DNA of 64,000 bases from Setoptus koraiensis (lineage: Eukaryota; Arthropoda). The notes beneath the pieces were generated by a model, which was not told where the DNA came from, searched no databases, and saw only the letters and a program-made list of their open reading frames with translations. A program made the position numbers and the translations under genes. This document shows, piece by piece, positions 45,786-56,800 of the stretch (position 1 is the stretch's first letter; every line of letters begins with the position of its first letter). The stretch spans positions 20,708,001-20,772,000 of the forward strand of contig CM106585.1 in the NCBI GenBank assembly GCA_048013815.1, written 5' to 3'.

Positions 45786-46372
45786 ATGTCTGCCAGATCA
45801 GGTTAGTAAACAGTTGAATTATAAAGAAAAATTTTGCTCAAATCTGATCAATAGAGAGAAAATATCATCAACATAACTAATCCTCCACCTCTTTAAATTT
45901 TCAGTGGAGTCAGCTACATCAGAAGATAGAACTCGTTTTCAGATTGAACTAGAGTTTGTACAATGTCTTGCCAACCCTAACTATCTCAATTGTAAGTTGT
46001 CCCAACAAATACACCTCTATCTATCATGATCTTACTATGATGATCATGCTGATCAATCTTTTTGTCTGACAACCTCTATTTTGCACACGCTATCTTACAG
46101 TTCTAGCTCAAAGAAAATATCTCCAGACACCAGAATTTGTCAATTACTTGCATTATCTTCAATACTGGAAACAGCCAGAATACGCAAAATACTTGAGATA
46201 TCCAATGTGTCTTTACTTTTTGGACCTATTACAATATGAACATTTTCGCAAAGAGATCTCGTCATCTCAGGCGGCCAAATTTATTGAAGATCAACAACTA
46301 CTACATTGGCAACACTATATAAGGAAACGAACTCGACTACTCAATGAAGCTGTCGCAGCCAGAAATAGATGA
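45786..46372 (+). CDS. MED31: Mediator complex subunit 31
   Basis: MED31 (Soh1) is a middle-module subunit of Mediator that bridges activators and RNA polymerase II. Exons 45786-45801, 45905-45991 and 46101-46372 give 124 residues (human 131). The highly conserved core is obvious: RFQIELEFVQCLANPNYLNF, YLQTPEFVNYLHYLQYW, PEYAKYLRYPMCLYFLDLLQ and FIEDQQLLHWQHY. Introns are 103 and 109 nt, in phases 1 and 1, with consensus ends. It converges on GatC with 23 bp between stop codons. Confidence 0.97.
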
Positions 46373-46395
46373 TAAAGGCATTTATATAACGTATA

Positions 46396-46671
46396 TCACA
46401 GCTTGCCGATAACAAAATAATCCTCAATCAATTTTGGGGCATTAATCTTGAGGTCACTCTTGTTGAGTCTACAGCGAACAATATCTTCGTGCATTTTGGA
46501 GGGTGGCAAATGTGTGATCCAAATCATTGGCTCTACATGTTTAGTATCTACGTTGAGAATAGGTTGCACATTCTTCAGGCATAGTTCCATTTTTGTTAGG
46601 ACGTCCTCGGTGCACGTTATCAAAGATAGTCGCTCCAATAGGGGTATTACGCCTCTTACATTTGAAGCCAT
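46396..46671 (-). CDS. GATC: GatC, mitochondrial Glu-tRNA(Gln) amidotransferase subunit C
   Basis: GatC is the small subunit of GatCAB, which converts Glu-tRNA(Gln) to Gln-tRNA(Gln) in mitochondria. The frame from ATG 46671 gives 91 residues with the family pattern: IPLLERLSLI near the start, VDTKHVEPM at about 42-50 and the C-terminal KLIEDYFVIGKL (human EEYFVAPPGN region). Human GATC is 136 residues. The codons before the ATG read TRAYSTK in frame, a classic R-x-Y/S mitochondrial cleavage motif, but an in-frame stop lies a few codons further up, and no convincing presequence exon was found. Either the start is upstream in an unseen exon or the short form is real. Confidence 0.85.
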   Translation of the reverse strand: MASNVRGVIPLLERLSLITCTEDVLTKMELCLKNVQPILNVDTKHVEPMIWITHLPPSKMHEDIVRCRLNKSDLKINAPKLIEDYFVIGKL

Positions 46672-47352
46672 TTTTGTTGAGTAGGCTCTAGTGACAGTTA
46701 GATAATTTCAATTTACTTATTAAATCGAACCGGACAACTTGCGACGACTTCTGTTTCGGAGTCTATAGAATCTGAAATTGATAACAGATGTTCGAGCTGG
46801 GGTCAGCGCCAACTTTGAAATTTCCGAAGGTTTTCAAAACATCCATAACGAATTCTTCCAAGAATAAACAGTGGAAAAAGGGACTCTTGATTGTTACACC
46901 CCTCATGTTAAATCTTAGGCAGGTTACGAACGTAGATCTTTATACTTTTAAGAAGAAATGTCACGATATTTATAGCGACATTTGTAACAATATTGGTCAC
47001 GCTTTTTTTCTCGTCAGCTGAAAATTTTCTTTAGTTATCTGGAGATTTGGGCGACTGAGGCAGAACTGGGGAGTAGCAAATCAACAGCACCTTTCCGACC
47101 CACGATCTCCCCGCCTCAGTCCACTGACTGAAGGGACGACAAGTGATGAAGAGTTCATTTTGTTCGTTTATTTGTTTGAAGGTTCAATACATATTATTAG
47201 TCGACTAATTACAGTAAAAGTGCGTGGTAACTGATGAAGTGCCTTCTGGTGTTTGGTTTGTAAATGTACAATAATATTGAGGTAAAACGAGTTGGTCTGA
47301 GAAGGGAAGAAAAAAAAATTGTAAAGGTAGCATTTATGCATGACAGAGTTCG
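46672..47352. other. GatC upstream region and spacer
   Basis: The plus-strand frame 46788-47021 (77 residues) has no recognisable features. No other gene seen. A short poly-A run at 47309-47318 lies near the 3' end of the next gene. Confidence 0.4.
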
Positions 47353-48039
47353 TTAGTCCAAAAGAGTTTGATCTACAAGCAGCTTATCTTTGTAATTTTC
47401 GAAATATTCTGTAATTGAATCGAAGAATCTATCCATTAGATCGTCGCACCAATCCAGTTCTGCCCAAGGTGAGGCTTTTTTTCTATCTTCTATTTTTTCA
47501 GAACTAACTGTCGAAGAGTTGTCCGTACTGGAGGTCATTTGTCTTTCGTTTGAAATTCTCACTAATGTTGGCATCAATTTGTGAGTAGGTTGCAGGCTAG
47601 CTGATCCCCTGGGTGTCCTAGTTCGTTTCGGTGTTGGTATGTAATCTTCCGTCGCTTTAGTCCTTTCTTCGCGTTCCTGTTTTTCTTTCAATCTAATTCT
47701 CTCTATAGTCTTGTCTCTCAGTTTACCCAGTTGTGTTAATAAGCGGATCCGTTGATTTTTATTATTACATATTGGCCTATTGGAGCATATAGGAGTTCCA
47801 TGGCCCATACCTGGAAGGAGATTTTGGTCTATTTGATCTTGATGTAGCCACACAAAAGTGCTTTGTTCCTGTCTTCTCTTCACGGCTTTAATACTCGATG
47901 ATGGGCTATAGAAAAAACCCATGGATGGTGCACTCAGAGATTGAGGCTCAACAATATAATCCAAAACTTTATTGCGGCGTCTGGATATCTTATTTACTCT
48001 AGCACTATCGTCGCTGAGTTCGTGTCCGCTGTCAGACAT
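47353..48039 (-). CDS. Unrecognised protein, charged helix and acidic C-terminus
   Basis: The 228-residue single-exon frame starts at ATG 48039 and has normal coding composition, so I take it as a real gene, but I do not recognise the family. Visible features: an N-terminal Ser/Asp stretch, a basic cluster KISRRRNK (17-24), a strongly charged predicted helix (LRDKTIERIRLKEKQEREER) at about 107-126, a basic TPKRTRTPRG segment at about 136-145 that could be a nuclear signal or phosphorylation region, and a C-terminal conserved-looking part WAELDWCDDLMDRFFDSITE. The composition suggests a nuclear, disordered protein with a short C-terminal binding helix. Function unknown. Confidence 0.6.
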   Translation of the reverse strand: MSDSGHELSDDSARVNKISRRRNKVLDYIVEPQSLSAPSMGFFYSPSSSIKAVKRRQEQSTFVWLHQDQIDQNLLPGMGHGTPICSNRPICNNKNQRIRLLTQLGKLRDKTIERIRLKEKQEREERTKATEDYIPTPKRTRTPRGSASLQPTHKLMPTLVRISNERQMTSSTDNSSTVSSEKIEDRKKASPWAELDWCDDLMDRFFDSITEYFENYKDKLLVDQTLLD

Positions 48040-48974
48040 GTCAATTGATGATGAAGACCACTAATTTGTAAGAAAACTTATAGTAACTTTCTTTGGTAAA
48101 CACTCGTTTGTGTATTACTGTTAAAAAAAGACAATTTGTTATGTAACGAGTTTTCCAATATACTAGAGCTCTCGAGGCCGATTCCGGTATACTTGAGCTT
48201 TTGGTGCGGGATAGTTAAGCATCCAGTGTGCTTGTGCTCACAATGTTGTGTATTGTAATGTTGCTTCAAATATATATTTTCACAAATAACATGTTCGTTT
48301 AACATGATACTTTTGTTACTTCTTCTTTAACCAAATATCTCTATATTTTATACTGTGCCATTGTGTATAGGGTGCGAACATATAATACAATACAAAGATA
48401 CTATAGGCATTGGCGAGCTCGTATAGCAAGGTTGTGCGCGAACACACAACACGTATACATGGCTAACGTGTTTGAATAAATGCACTTATAATTCAACAGG
48501 TTAACTCTTTGAAGGTTGATTGTTTTGGGATTAGTTGATTTTCGCCGCATTCCTAACGGATTCTATATGTAGTTCAAGGACCAACAGAAACACATGTTCA
48601 TGTACGCATGTCCACGTTTAAAGCACCAACAGATGAAATGTTTAATTGTTGACTCAACAAACTCCTAATGCACAAAATAGCACACACTAATACCAAACTG
48701 TAGATATCCATCAGTTGCCTTACTCAAAAGTATCTTCAAACTTCAAATAAATAATAACAATCCTCTTTATGGCCATGCTACTGTTAGAAACGTGTTAAAA
48801 GACACAACAAAGTTCTGTCCTACTTGGTAACTTCTCATTCGTTTCACAGTCAACATTGGATTATATGATGACACGGGTCAAATGATGGACAGAGAAAATT
48901 TCCAGTACCTCCTCTGATTATTTCAATAATAGCTACTTTGAATCTGCCCGAACGGTCGATAAAAATATTCACAT
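48040..48974. other. Spacer between unrecognised gene and FBXL gene
   Basis: AT-rich, 935 bp. A minus-strand open frame at 48078-48305 begins MLNEHVICENIY and resembles nothing known. The FBXL 3' UTR must lie in its right part. Confidence 0.4.
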
Positions 48975-50793
48975 TCACAGAATAACACAACATCGGCAGT
49001 ACCTCTGTTCAGTTTCGGCAGGGCCAAGTGTGGGGTTTGGTGTTGAAGATTGGAAGTATGCATGAATGACTATATTTGGCAGGAAAGTCTATAAGTTTAG
49101 GTTGTAGGTAGTATACGAAAAGAATAGATTTGATTCAGTTAGTTTGATATTCAATATTGAAACAATGTGCACATTTGTTTCTATTGCGCACTTACGTATA
49201 ATCTTTTGATGGCCTCTTTGGTAATCAATAAGTTATCGAACAATTCAAGTCGTTCTAACTTGCGGCAAAAAATTAAGTGATCTATGGTAGAATCAGTTAG
49301 TTGTGGGCAATTATCTAATTCCAGGTACTGTATGTTATCAGCACAACCTTGACTTGAAGTCAAATGCTTGATCCCATCATCAGTGATATGTTCACAATGT
49401 GATAGCACCTAATGAACACATTAAGGAGATAATAACAAAAATGAATCAATATATTCCTTAGTTAGATTTGCTATTGCTTGAGAATGCATTCAAATATGGA
49501 ACGAAAACTTACTAGCCTCTTCAAGTTTGGGCATCCATTAGCTAGATTAAAAAGGGTTTGGTCTGTAATTAGAGAACAACTTTGAAGATCAAGGTTTTCC
49601 AAATGTTTACAACTCTTGGCTAATGTCTGAAATCCCGAGTCTGTTAAATGGTTACAAGATACTAATCCTAGCGATTTCAAGTTGGGACAGCCTTGACTCA
49701 AAGCTATCAAAGCTTGGTCAGTGATATTGATACATTCTGAAAGACAACAATAGATAATGTCGTGACAGTTCTCACTTAGTCTAATAATGGCCTCGTCGGT
49801 AATGGCCGAGCATCTGTTGAGATTTATCATTTTAAGCTTCCGGCAATGGGTTGCGAGAGCCTTGATTGATTGATCATTGATGGTGTTAGCATCAAAGCTA
49901 GTGCCGATAAATGACAATAACTCGCTACAGTTCTTAGCTAGTTTCTCTACACCTGCTGCAGTGACTTTCTTACATCCAGATATGTTTATGTGTCTCAATC
50001 CTTTGCATCCCTTGCCAATTGCAGCCAATGCCTCATCAGAAATATCACAAGAGGCGATGTTTAGGTGTGACAGGCGATGACAATTAAGCGCAAGACTTAT
50101 GCATGTACTATCAGTGATCTGTCGACAATCGTCTATGTTGATCTCTTCGAGATTTCGACAATTTTGCGCAAACACTTGCATGGAAGAGTCCGAAACTGAT
50201 CGACAATTTCTGAGTGTTAATACTTTGAGAAAATTTCCGCATTTTCGAGATAAATTCTCAACAACACGCCCGTCGATTCCTCGGAAGTTAAAGAGGCTCA
50301 CCTCTTGCCAGTTGGCTCCGTCCAGGGCGAGCTCATTCCAGTACTAAGATAATTCAAATAAAAGAGCACAAAAAAAAGTTAGTTTATAGAGATATTCTTA
50401 ATCATATCATATGACTATCTATTAGTTGGCGATAATATATTTAAGAGACGTATTATTGACTAGACTATCTACCTTGGAGACTTGTGCGCATCGGCAAAGA
50501 GATATAGTGTCCAGATTAGAGAATATTTTGAGTATCAACTCTTTGGGTAGCATTTGATTAATGAGAGCAGTTTTTGCGGGTGTTGTTTGGCCACTATTGT
50601 CATTTTCCATTGTTTTGGCGTCACCATGATTGTTGGATTCAGCGTGATTGGCATCGTGTTCTTGTTTAGGTTCGGTTGTCATTGTTGTTTGCCTTTGTTG
50701 AAGTATCTGCGCAAAGAATGTCTCAATGTTTTTGTCCAACCTAACAATACGTCGCTTCTGTCTGCCAAGAAATCCTGTCTGTTTGCTAGTCAT
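48975..50793 (-). CDS. FBXL20: F-box/LRR protein, FBXL2/FBXL20 type, with prenylation motif
   Basis: Substrate receptor of SCF ubiquitin ligases. Exons (minus strand): 50473-50793, 49513-50343, 49196-49408, 48975-49088; introns 129, 104 and 107 nt, all phase 0; 492 residues (human FBXL20 436, FBXL2 423). The F-box is in exon 1 (INQMLPKELILKIFSNLD) and continues across the first intron (QVSK|YWNELALDGANWQ). About eleven cysteine-containing leucine-rich repeats follow. The last exon was found by splice phase and similarity: TFLPNIVIHAYF matches human THLPNIKVHAYF, and the protein ends RYCRCCVIL. CVIL is a CaaX geranylgeranylation signal, as in human FBXL2, predicting membrane attachment. ATG 50793 is chosen since the frame before it reaches only a TTG. 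Confidence 0.94.
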
Positions 50794-52693
50794 GAATATA
50801 TTGTGAATCAATTATTATGAATACTAATAATTTATAATAATCTAATTGGTGATAGTAATAATTAGAATTGTCCTGACTTCCATGCTAGACGAATGACTAA
50901 CGTTAGAATGGCATCATCATAATTGTTATTAGGACTAGTAGTGATAATAAATGAGCAAAATTAGATCGGGCTCACCAATGAATATTGAATGTTCGTTTGT
51001 TTCTGTTGTTGTTGCATTGTACTCTTCGTTCGATTTGTTTCTCAATCCCTCTAATAAGTCACTCAAATATAAATCCAGAGATGTTGTCTTGTTGTCAATT
51101 CATTAAGTGTGTATAAAAATATCATATATAGTTGGCCTGATGAATATTCTATTTGATGAATAATTTATTTATGATGATAATTTGAAGCGAATAAAAATAG
51201 CTAGAAAATTCAACTCGTTCTAACCAGCAATGATTAAATTTATCTATACAAAGTACAACCAAACAAACAAAACAACAACAAAAATAACCAGCCAGCAATC
51301 GAGCAACAACGACAACAACAACAACAAAAACGAATAGTGTGTTAGCGTTCTTCGCCTGTATGGCAAAGCGGGCAAGCAAACTATCAGACAGGCGCAATTT
51401 CTGACCAAAAAAATAAAAGAAGGAGCATCATAATTCTTGTTCAAGCGCTCACTATTTATGGATATACTTTCATTGGGATATATCAATTACCTTACTGCCA
51501 CAATGGATTAAATTTTTACATGATTATTGATAAAAATTAATACAATTATTATTTTGCTGCAGCCACACCTACAGAATCAGACGGCTTTGCAGCAAGGACC
51601 GAGATGTAGACCGAGCTGAATCTGCCCTAAATGGGTGACGGACATAATACGATTCATTTGAAAAATCTCGGTGATGCTAGCAAGAAAGCAATTACGGCAA
51701 AGGCTAACCATATGATAATATTAATGACTGTGGTGATTATCTAATAATAATGATGATAACATTGCTTGGCAATTGTGAGCACTTGCAGCGAGAAATCCGG
51801 CGTGGACATGGAAGAGTTTCTGCACATGTTTCTAGCGTACAACAACGCCAGTCTCTAGTTTGGGCTTGGAATTAACAACATTTATACCTAGTTTGCCAGA
51901 AATTTAAAAAGAAGTCAATCTAAAACATGGTTAGAGCGACAAAAATGAGAAAAGAATTGTACCAATGGTGTATCAACTAATACTGCAACTCGTACAACTC
52001 AGCAGGCGTGTATGGCCGTAACCGCCGATCGGTGACACCCCAATCCGGCGGCGCCGATCCTCATGTGGGAGCTGGTTCACTCCCTTGCATGGATTTGTAG
52101 TATTTTGTATATATTGTGCATTGTCAATATGCAGAAATAGATGGAATGAGATTGATGTTCACCACCAGTTGGTGACTGTATACAACTTGGCGTTTATCTG
52201 CATCGATCATCTTATATTTGGGTTCTTTTGGGTTCTTTTGGGTGCCGCCAATGCGCGCATGCGCTCGATTGGTTCAGTGATAAGAGTTTGGTGACTGGTC
52301 ATCAACAATAAAAGATTTGTTTCTCGTGTAATGACCATAACGGGATAAATGAATGAATGCGCGATTGAATGGTCACCTTTTGTCATTTGTTTGTTTGTTG
52401 ATCGTTGTTTTTTGTCATTTGTCATTCGTCAGTTTGCTTTTCACTATCGGCAACGCTCACATTCAAGTTAGTGATGTATGAAAATCATCGATGCATATCT
52501 GTTTTATCTGCTCTAACAATCTACGCCATATCACCCATTCTTTTGGAATAACAGCGCAGTATCATAGATCGGATCAAGTGATCCGCTCAATCACTTATAT
52601 TAGCAACAAAGATATCAAATATCGAATTTCAGTTAAACAAAGCGCGCCAATCAAGGTAGCGGCAATAGTACGAATTGTATAAGTATCCAGAAA
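50794..52693. other. Spacer between divergent FBXL and SIX genes
   Basis: The 1.9 kb contain both promoters. I see a CAA run at 51301-51330, a GGGTTCTTTT tandem at 52218-52242 and no supportable gene. A GC-rich 90-bp patch (52005-52090) stands out in otherwise AT-rich DNA. Confidence 0.4.
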
Positions 52694-53830
52694 ATGTCCA
52701 CTCAATTATCGAGAAACATTGCACAATCCGATGGTGCTGTTAGCCAACAACAGCAACAGTTATCCAGTCGTTTAATACAGAGAGTGAAGTCCAACAGTTT
52801 GGTGTTGCATAGCAACCAGCAGCAATATTACCTAGAGCAGAAGCGAGAAGAAATCGACAAGAGACTATTGAGAGGGAGCGATGCAAAAGAAGAAACTTGT
52901 CACAATAGATATGCCATTGGAACGAGTCCGTTCAACACGGAACAATTGAATTGTTTGTGCCACGTAATACTCGCCACTCATCTAGACAATACCAATATAT
53001 ACAAGACAGCGAACACTAGAAAACAAAATAACAGCAGTGACAAAAACAAAGTCAAACAAACATTGAACAAATCGACGACAAAATTTGACGCCTCAACAAC
53101 AACCGATCGCCGAAATGATAATAATCATCACGACCATTCAACTACTGATGACACAGATTCTGATACAGATTATGAGCTTGAGCGAGAGACGAGAAAAACA
53201 AACTATTTGACATGCGTTAGAAAATTGTGCCGGCTATTGTCGACGGAATTGTCGTACGAAGAGAAAGATGACAGTAATAAAAATGACAACACATTTTCAG
53301 AGAATCGCTTTCATATGCTGATGCGCGCCAAAGCTCACGTTTATTTTTATCGAGCCTCCTACAACCAATTATATCAATTGTTAAACAATAGCAACTTGGT
53401 GTTCCCTAGCAGATATCACCAGGAGCTACAATATCTCTGGTATGAGGCCCACTACAGGGATGGTGAGAATGCCAGGGGGCGCAAATTAGGCGCTGTGGAC
53501 AAGTACAGAGTGAGAAAGCGACACAAGCTACCAAAGAGTATTTGGGACGGAGAGGAGACAGTGTATTGTTTCAGAGAGAAATCACGATCAACTTTGAAAA
53601 TGTGCTATCAGCAAAACAAATACCCTTCGCAAGAGGATAAATTGAGATTGTCCAAAATAACGGGACTTACAATGACGCAGATAGGCAACTGGTTCAAGAA
53701 TAGGCGCCAGCGTGATCAGCAACAACATCACCACAACCCGCCAGCCCTCAATTCTCCAATCGAGTTTCATCAGCGTACATTTCATTTTCATACACTTCCT
53801 CGGCGCACGGTTCTAAGAGCGGATATTTAG
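52694..53830 (+). CDS. SIX-family homeobox transcription factor, SIX4/5-like
   Basis: 378 residues, single exon, ATG at 52694. The SIX domain starts at about residue 80 (FNTEQLNCLCHVIL) and ends with QELQYLWYEAHY (243-254), but it is split by a low-complexity Asn/Asp/Thr insertion (about 103-170) and a smaller one (about 189-200). The homeodomain follows (about 275-341): KSIWDGEETVYCFREKSR, TGLTMTQIGNWFKNRRQRD. WDGEETVYCF is typical of SIX4/5; SIX1/2 have WDGEETSYCF and SIX3/6 WDGEQKTHCF. The invariant GAVDKYRVRK junction is present. SIX4/5 proteins regulate muscle, gonad and neural genes with Eya partners, which bind the SIX domain. The C-terminal transactivation region of vertebrate SIX4 is absent. 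Confidence 0.93.
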   Translation: MSTQLSRNIAQSDGAVSQQQQQLSSRLIQRVKSNSLVLHSNQQQYYLEQKREEIDKRLLRGSDAKEETCHNRYAIGTSPFNTEQLNCLCHVILATHLDNTNIYKTANTRKQNNSSDKNKVKQTLNKSTTKFDASTTTDRRNDNNHHDHSTTDDTDSDTDYELERETRKTNYLTCVRKLCRLLSTELSYEEKDDSNKNDNTFSENRFHMLMRAKAHVYFYRASYNQLYQLLNNSNLVFPSRYHQELQYLWYEAHYRDGENARGRKLGAVDKYRVRKRHKLPKSIWDGEETVYCFREKSRSTLKMCYQQNKYPSQEDKLRLSKITGLTMTQIGNWFKNRRQRDQQQHHHNPPALNSPIEFHQRTFHFHTLPRRTVLRADI

Positions 53831-56800
53831 TGAAGTTTAGATCGAGTATTTCATAGTCGTACGTATCTCACACACGTGTAATCTAATGTTGGAGATACCT
53901 CCCTGTAAATTAGTATAATCCTATAAATTGAATGCAAATAGTGAAAATGCATCCATCTCGGTCGTTCACTGTCTCCTATTCGATACCGATGACTTGGTTG
54001 GGCGCGAAAAGGAGCGAAGCTTCGTTCTTTGTTTGCTGCAAGTGGTTCATCGGGGCTCCTACATGTATGAAATATTTGTACGTTCCATCATGAACACGTT
54101 GAATGAAATGTTTCTATCATGTAATGCTCCAAAAAATCTTTTTTTTTTGTCACTCACACTGCTCATCATTCCGTCCATCTTGCTCGCCATGCTTCGAGTG
54201 GATACAACTATCATGGTGCCCCAGTTGCTGACCACTACCACTTCTGCTCAAGTGAGGCCGGTGTGATTAGTTGACAAAGTCGAGTGTCTGCTGCGAGGTA
54301 CGCGATAGCTGCGTCAATTGTCAATTGTAAACGTGTCAGCCGAAAACGAACTGATTTTCTGCTTGTGCAAAGAATTGGTCAAATTGAGTTCTCTGAGTGT
54401 TCATTTCATCGACACTGAAAACGCAACCCAAGTTAGAATGAATTAAACTCTAATTTCGACAAAAGGGATGTGGCAACTGCGAATGGACAACACTAACCTG
54501 GTTGTCGGCGTTGTTCTTTTTCCAAACTTTGCTCGGTCATTCTTTTTGTGAACTCTGCTCGGTTGTTCTTTTTCCAAGTTGCAAGCCGCTCTTTGTGTCG
54601 CGCACCAATCACGGCACCATCGTGTCGCTCTATTATTATCATTATTATTATTATTATTATTATCGTCATCATTGTTCATTGTTTGTATCTTCTTCTGAAA
54701 CCTAATGGAGTGTTGAATTTCAATTGTGCCCAAATAGAGACATGATCATCTCTCAACTACATGACATGTATTCTTTTGAGGGCATCCTTTGTGAGCGCCT
54801 CTTGTTGCTTGTTTGCGCAAAAAATGATCACGTACGAGAGCACGTTTCATTGTGAAACGTTTCGTCCAATAGGAAAGGATAGGATAAACGGAGGGCGCTA
54901 AAAAGTGAAGTAAATGTCGTTTCGTGCTGAATGTCCCCGCGTCTCCTCTTAAACTGTGTGCCCAAATCATTTGCCACACATCTGTCTTGTAATCTGGTCG
55001 CTACTCTAGTTGACGGGTCTATCAGCGCCACCGCTCACATAGCTGACAGCTTTGGCATTGAAAGAGAGCTAGAAAGAAAAAACTATTTCAGTTGACACCC
55101 GTTCCCCAAAGAGCCCCAATTAGAAGCGCGAGAATTAGACGAAAAAAAAAGAGAAAGAAAAGAAAGAACGGCTCTCCCAGTGTGAACAGTAATGAGTAGT
55201 CGGCATACGTTTACCATTTCATTCACACTGGCGCGCAAACTTTGATTCGAATCGACTGCTCAACTAATTCGACATTCGGTTATCCACTCCACTTGAGTTA
55301 CATCAGCCAATATCTCTTTGACATTGCCTATGTCAAATAGATACACTGGTCAATATTGTTGATGCAAGTACGTGCTTTTATCGCTGTGCATATATAGAGC
55401 TCATTCTATTTGGAACACTCGAATCGTCTATGCAAATTGCATATCTGATATCATTCTCGACTTTTTCGTTTGCCATGTTAGTTAATATTCAAATTAGACC
55501 AGGTAACCCCTTAGAGAGCAGCTCCATTTTAATAGTTGACATTAACTGCACTTGGCAGCACAATTACCGAGAAACGGTTCCAACGGTTTTATTCCACGCC
55601 ATAAGCTCACATTCTAATCTTTATTCCATAATCATCGTTTTGTTTCTATATATTTATGTATCATTATTCGTTTATGGCTCATTTGTTGTCAGCTTTCTTA
55701 TTTTACATGAGTCTAGCACTGTGCTAGTTGTACCATTACATGAAACAGCATTAAAGCTTGTTGGACCTCTTTTCATGGCACTCTTGATCTCAGTACAGGC
55801 TCTACAGATTATTCTTTCGAGGTACAACATCAGAATTTCAACACAGAATGTGGAGACAGGCAGGCAAAAACTTTCCTGTTTCGCTCATGACTCAACGAAG
55901 GAAAATCAAACTGTTTCATGGTGAACGAGACTTGTGTTTAGTTCGGCTTATCAGTCACATGGCATAAATCGAGCGATAGTTCGAGTGACGGTCCCAATCT
56001 GGGTATGATAATGTATTTATCGGATTCACTTTCTACTCTACTGGAAAAGTTTTCATTGCATTGATGGTTTCGGATTTTCACCCAGAGTTTAACTTATTCA
56101 GGTGCTCAAGTTTCAAGCGTCCACCACGGAAAAATGAATTGAAAAATACAAAAAAGTCAATGAAAGTAAATATCGGCATTGAATTCCTGGATTTTGCAAT
56201 GCCTCCAAATTATTGCATATATCACCAAATCTTTTGCGTCTCTTTTTCAACAGAAACCGAAAAAGTTGTACTGCACCACGCTAATTTTATTCAGTCCGAA
56301 TCTCATGCATTTCATACTTTCGGTTACGATTTCCTCAACTTACATTGTCAACATGTTTGCGATTTTCTAAATGGCAAAACATTTTTCCTAGGGGATTTAA
56401 TAATACTGAGAGAGCCATCGACAATGAAAGCATAGTGGTTTGGATTAGAGGATAAGTATGTGGGTATGCTCTCTTACCGAGCACCGGATGCATACAAAAG
56501 ATTCAAATATTCATGTCAGATTAGAGCAGGAGATTTTGTTGCCATGCCAGCGTTTATATCATGAACAGGTGCATCAGACTCAATCTCTTTCTTGGTGAAC
56601 GATTGCAACTGTCCCAAATGCATTCTAAGGATGTGGATCATCAATGGTGTGGCATGTATCCTCGTATGAACGTGCGACAATTTAGTCATTCTTATATACT
56701 ACAATGTCCGATCGGTGCAACATTGCGCCGTTTATTTGAACAAAAATCTAGTCGGTCATTGAAATCTATTGATGATATAAACTGATAAAGTGCAACGGCC

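Noticed and set aside
46672-46760. A 29-nt or 50-nt intron joining a basic upstream frame to GatC
   Set aside because: The frame reads well and would supply a presequence, but the shortest intron found in this window is 97 nt and the donor sites are weak.
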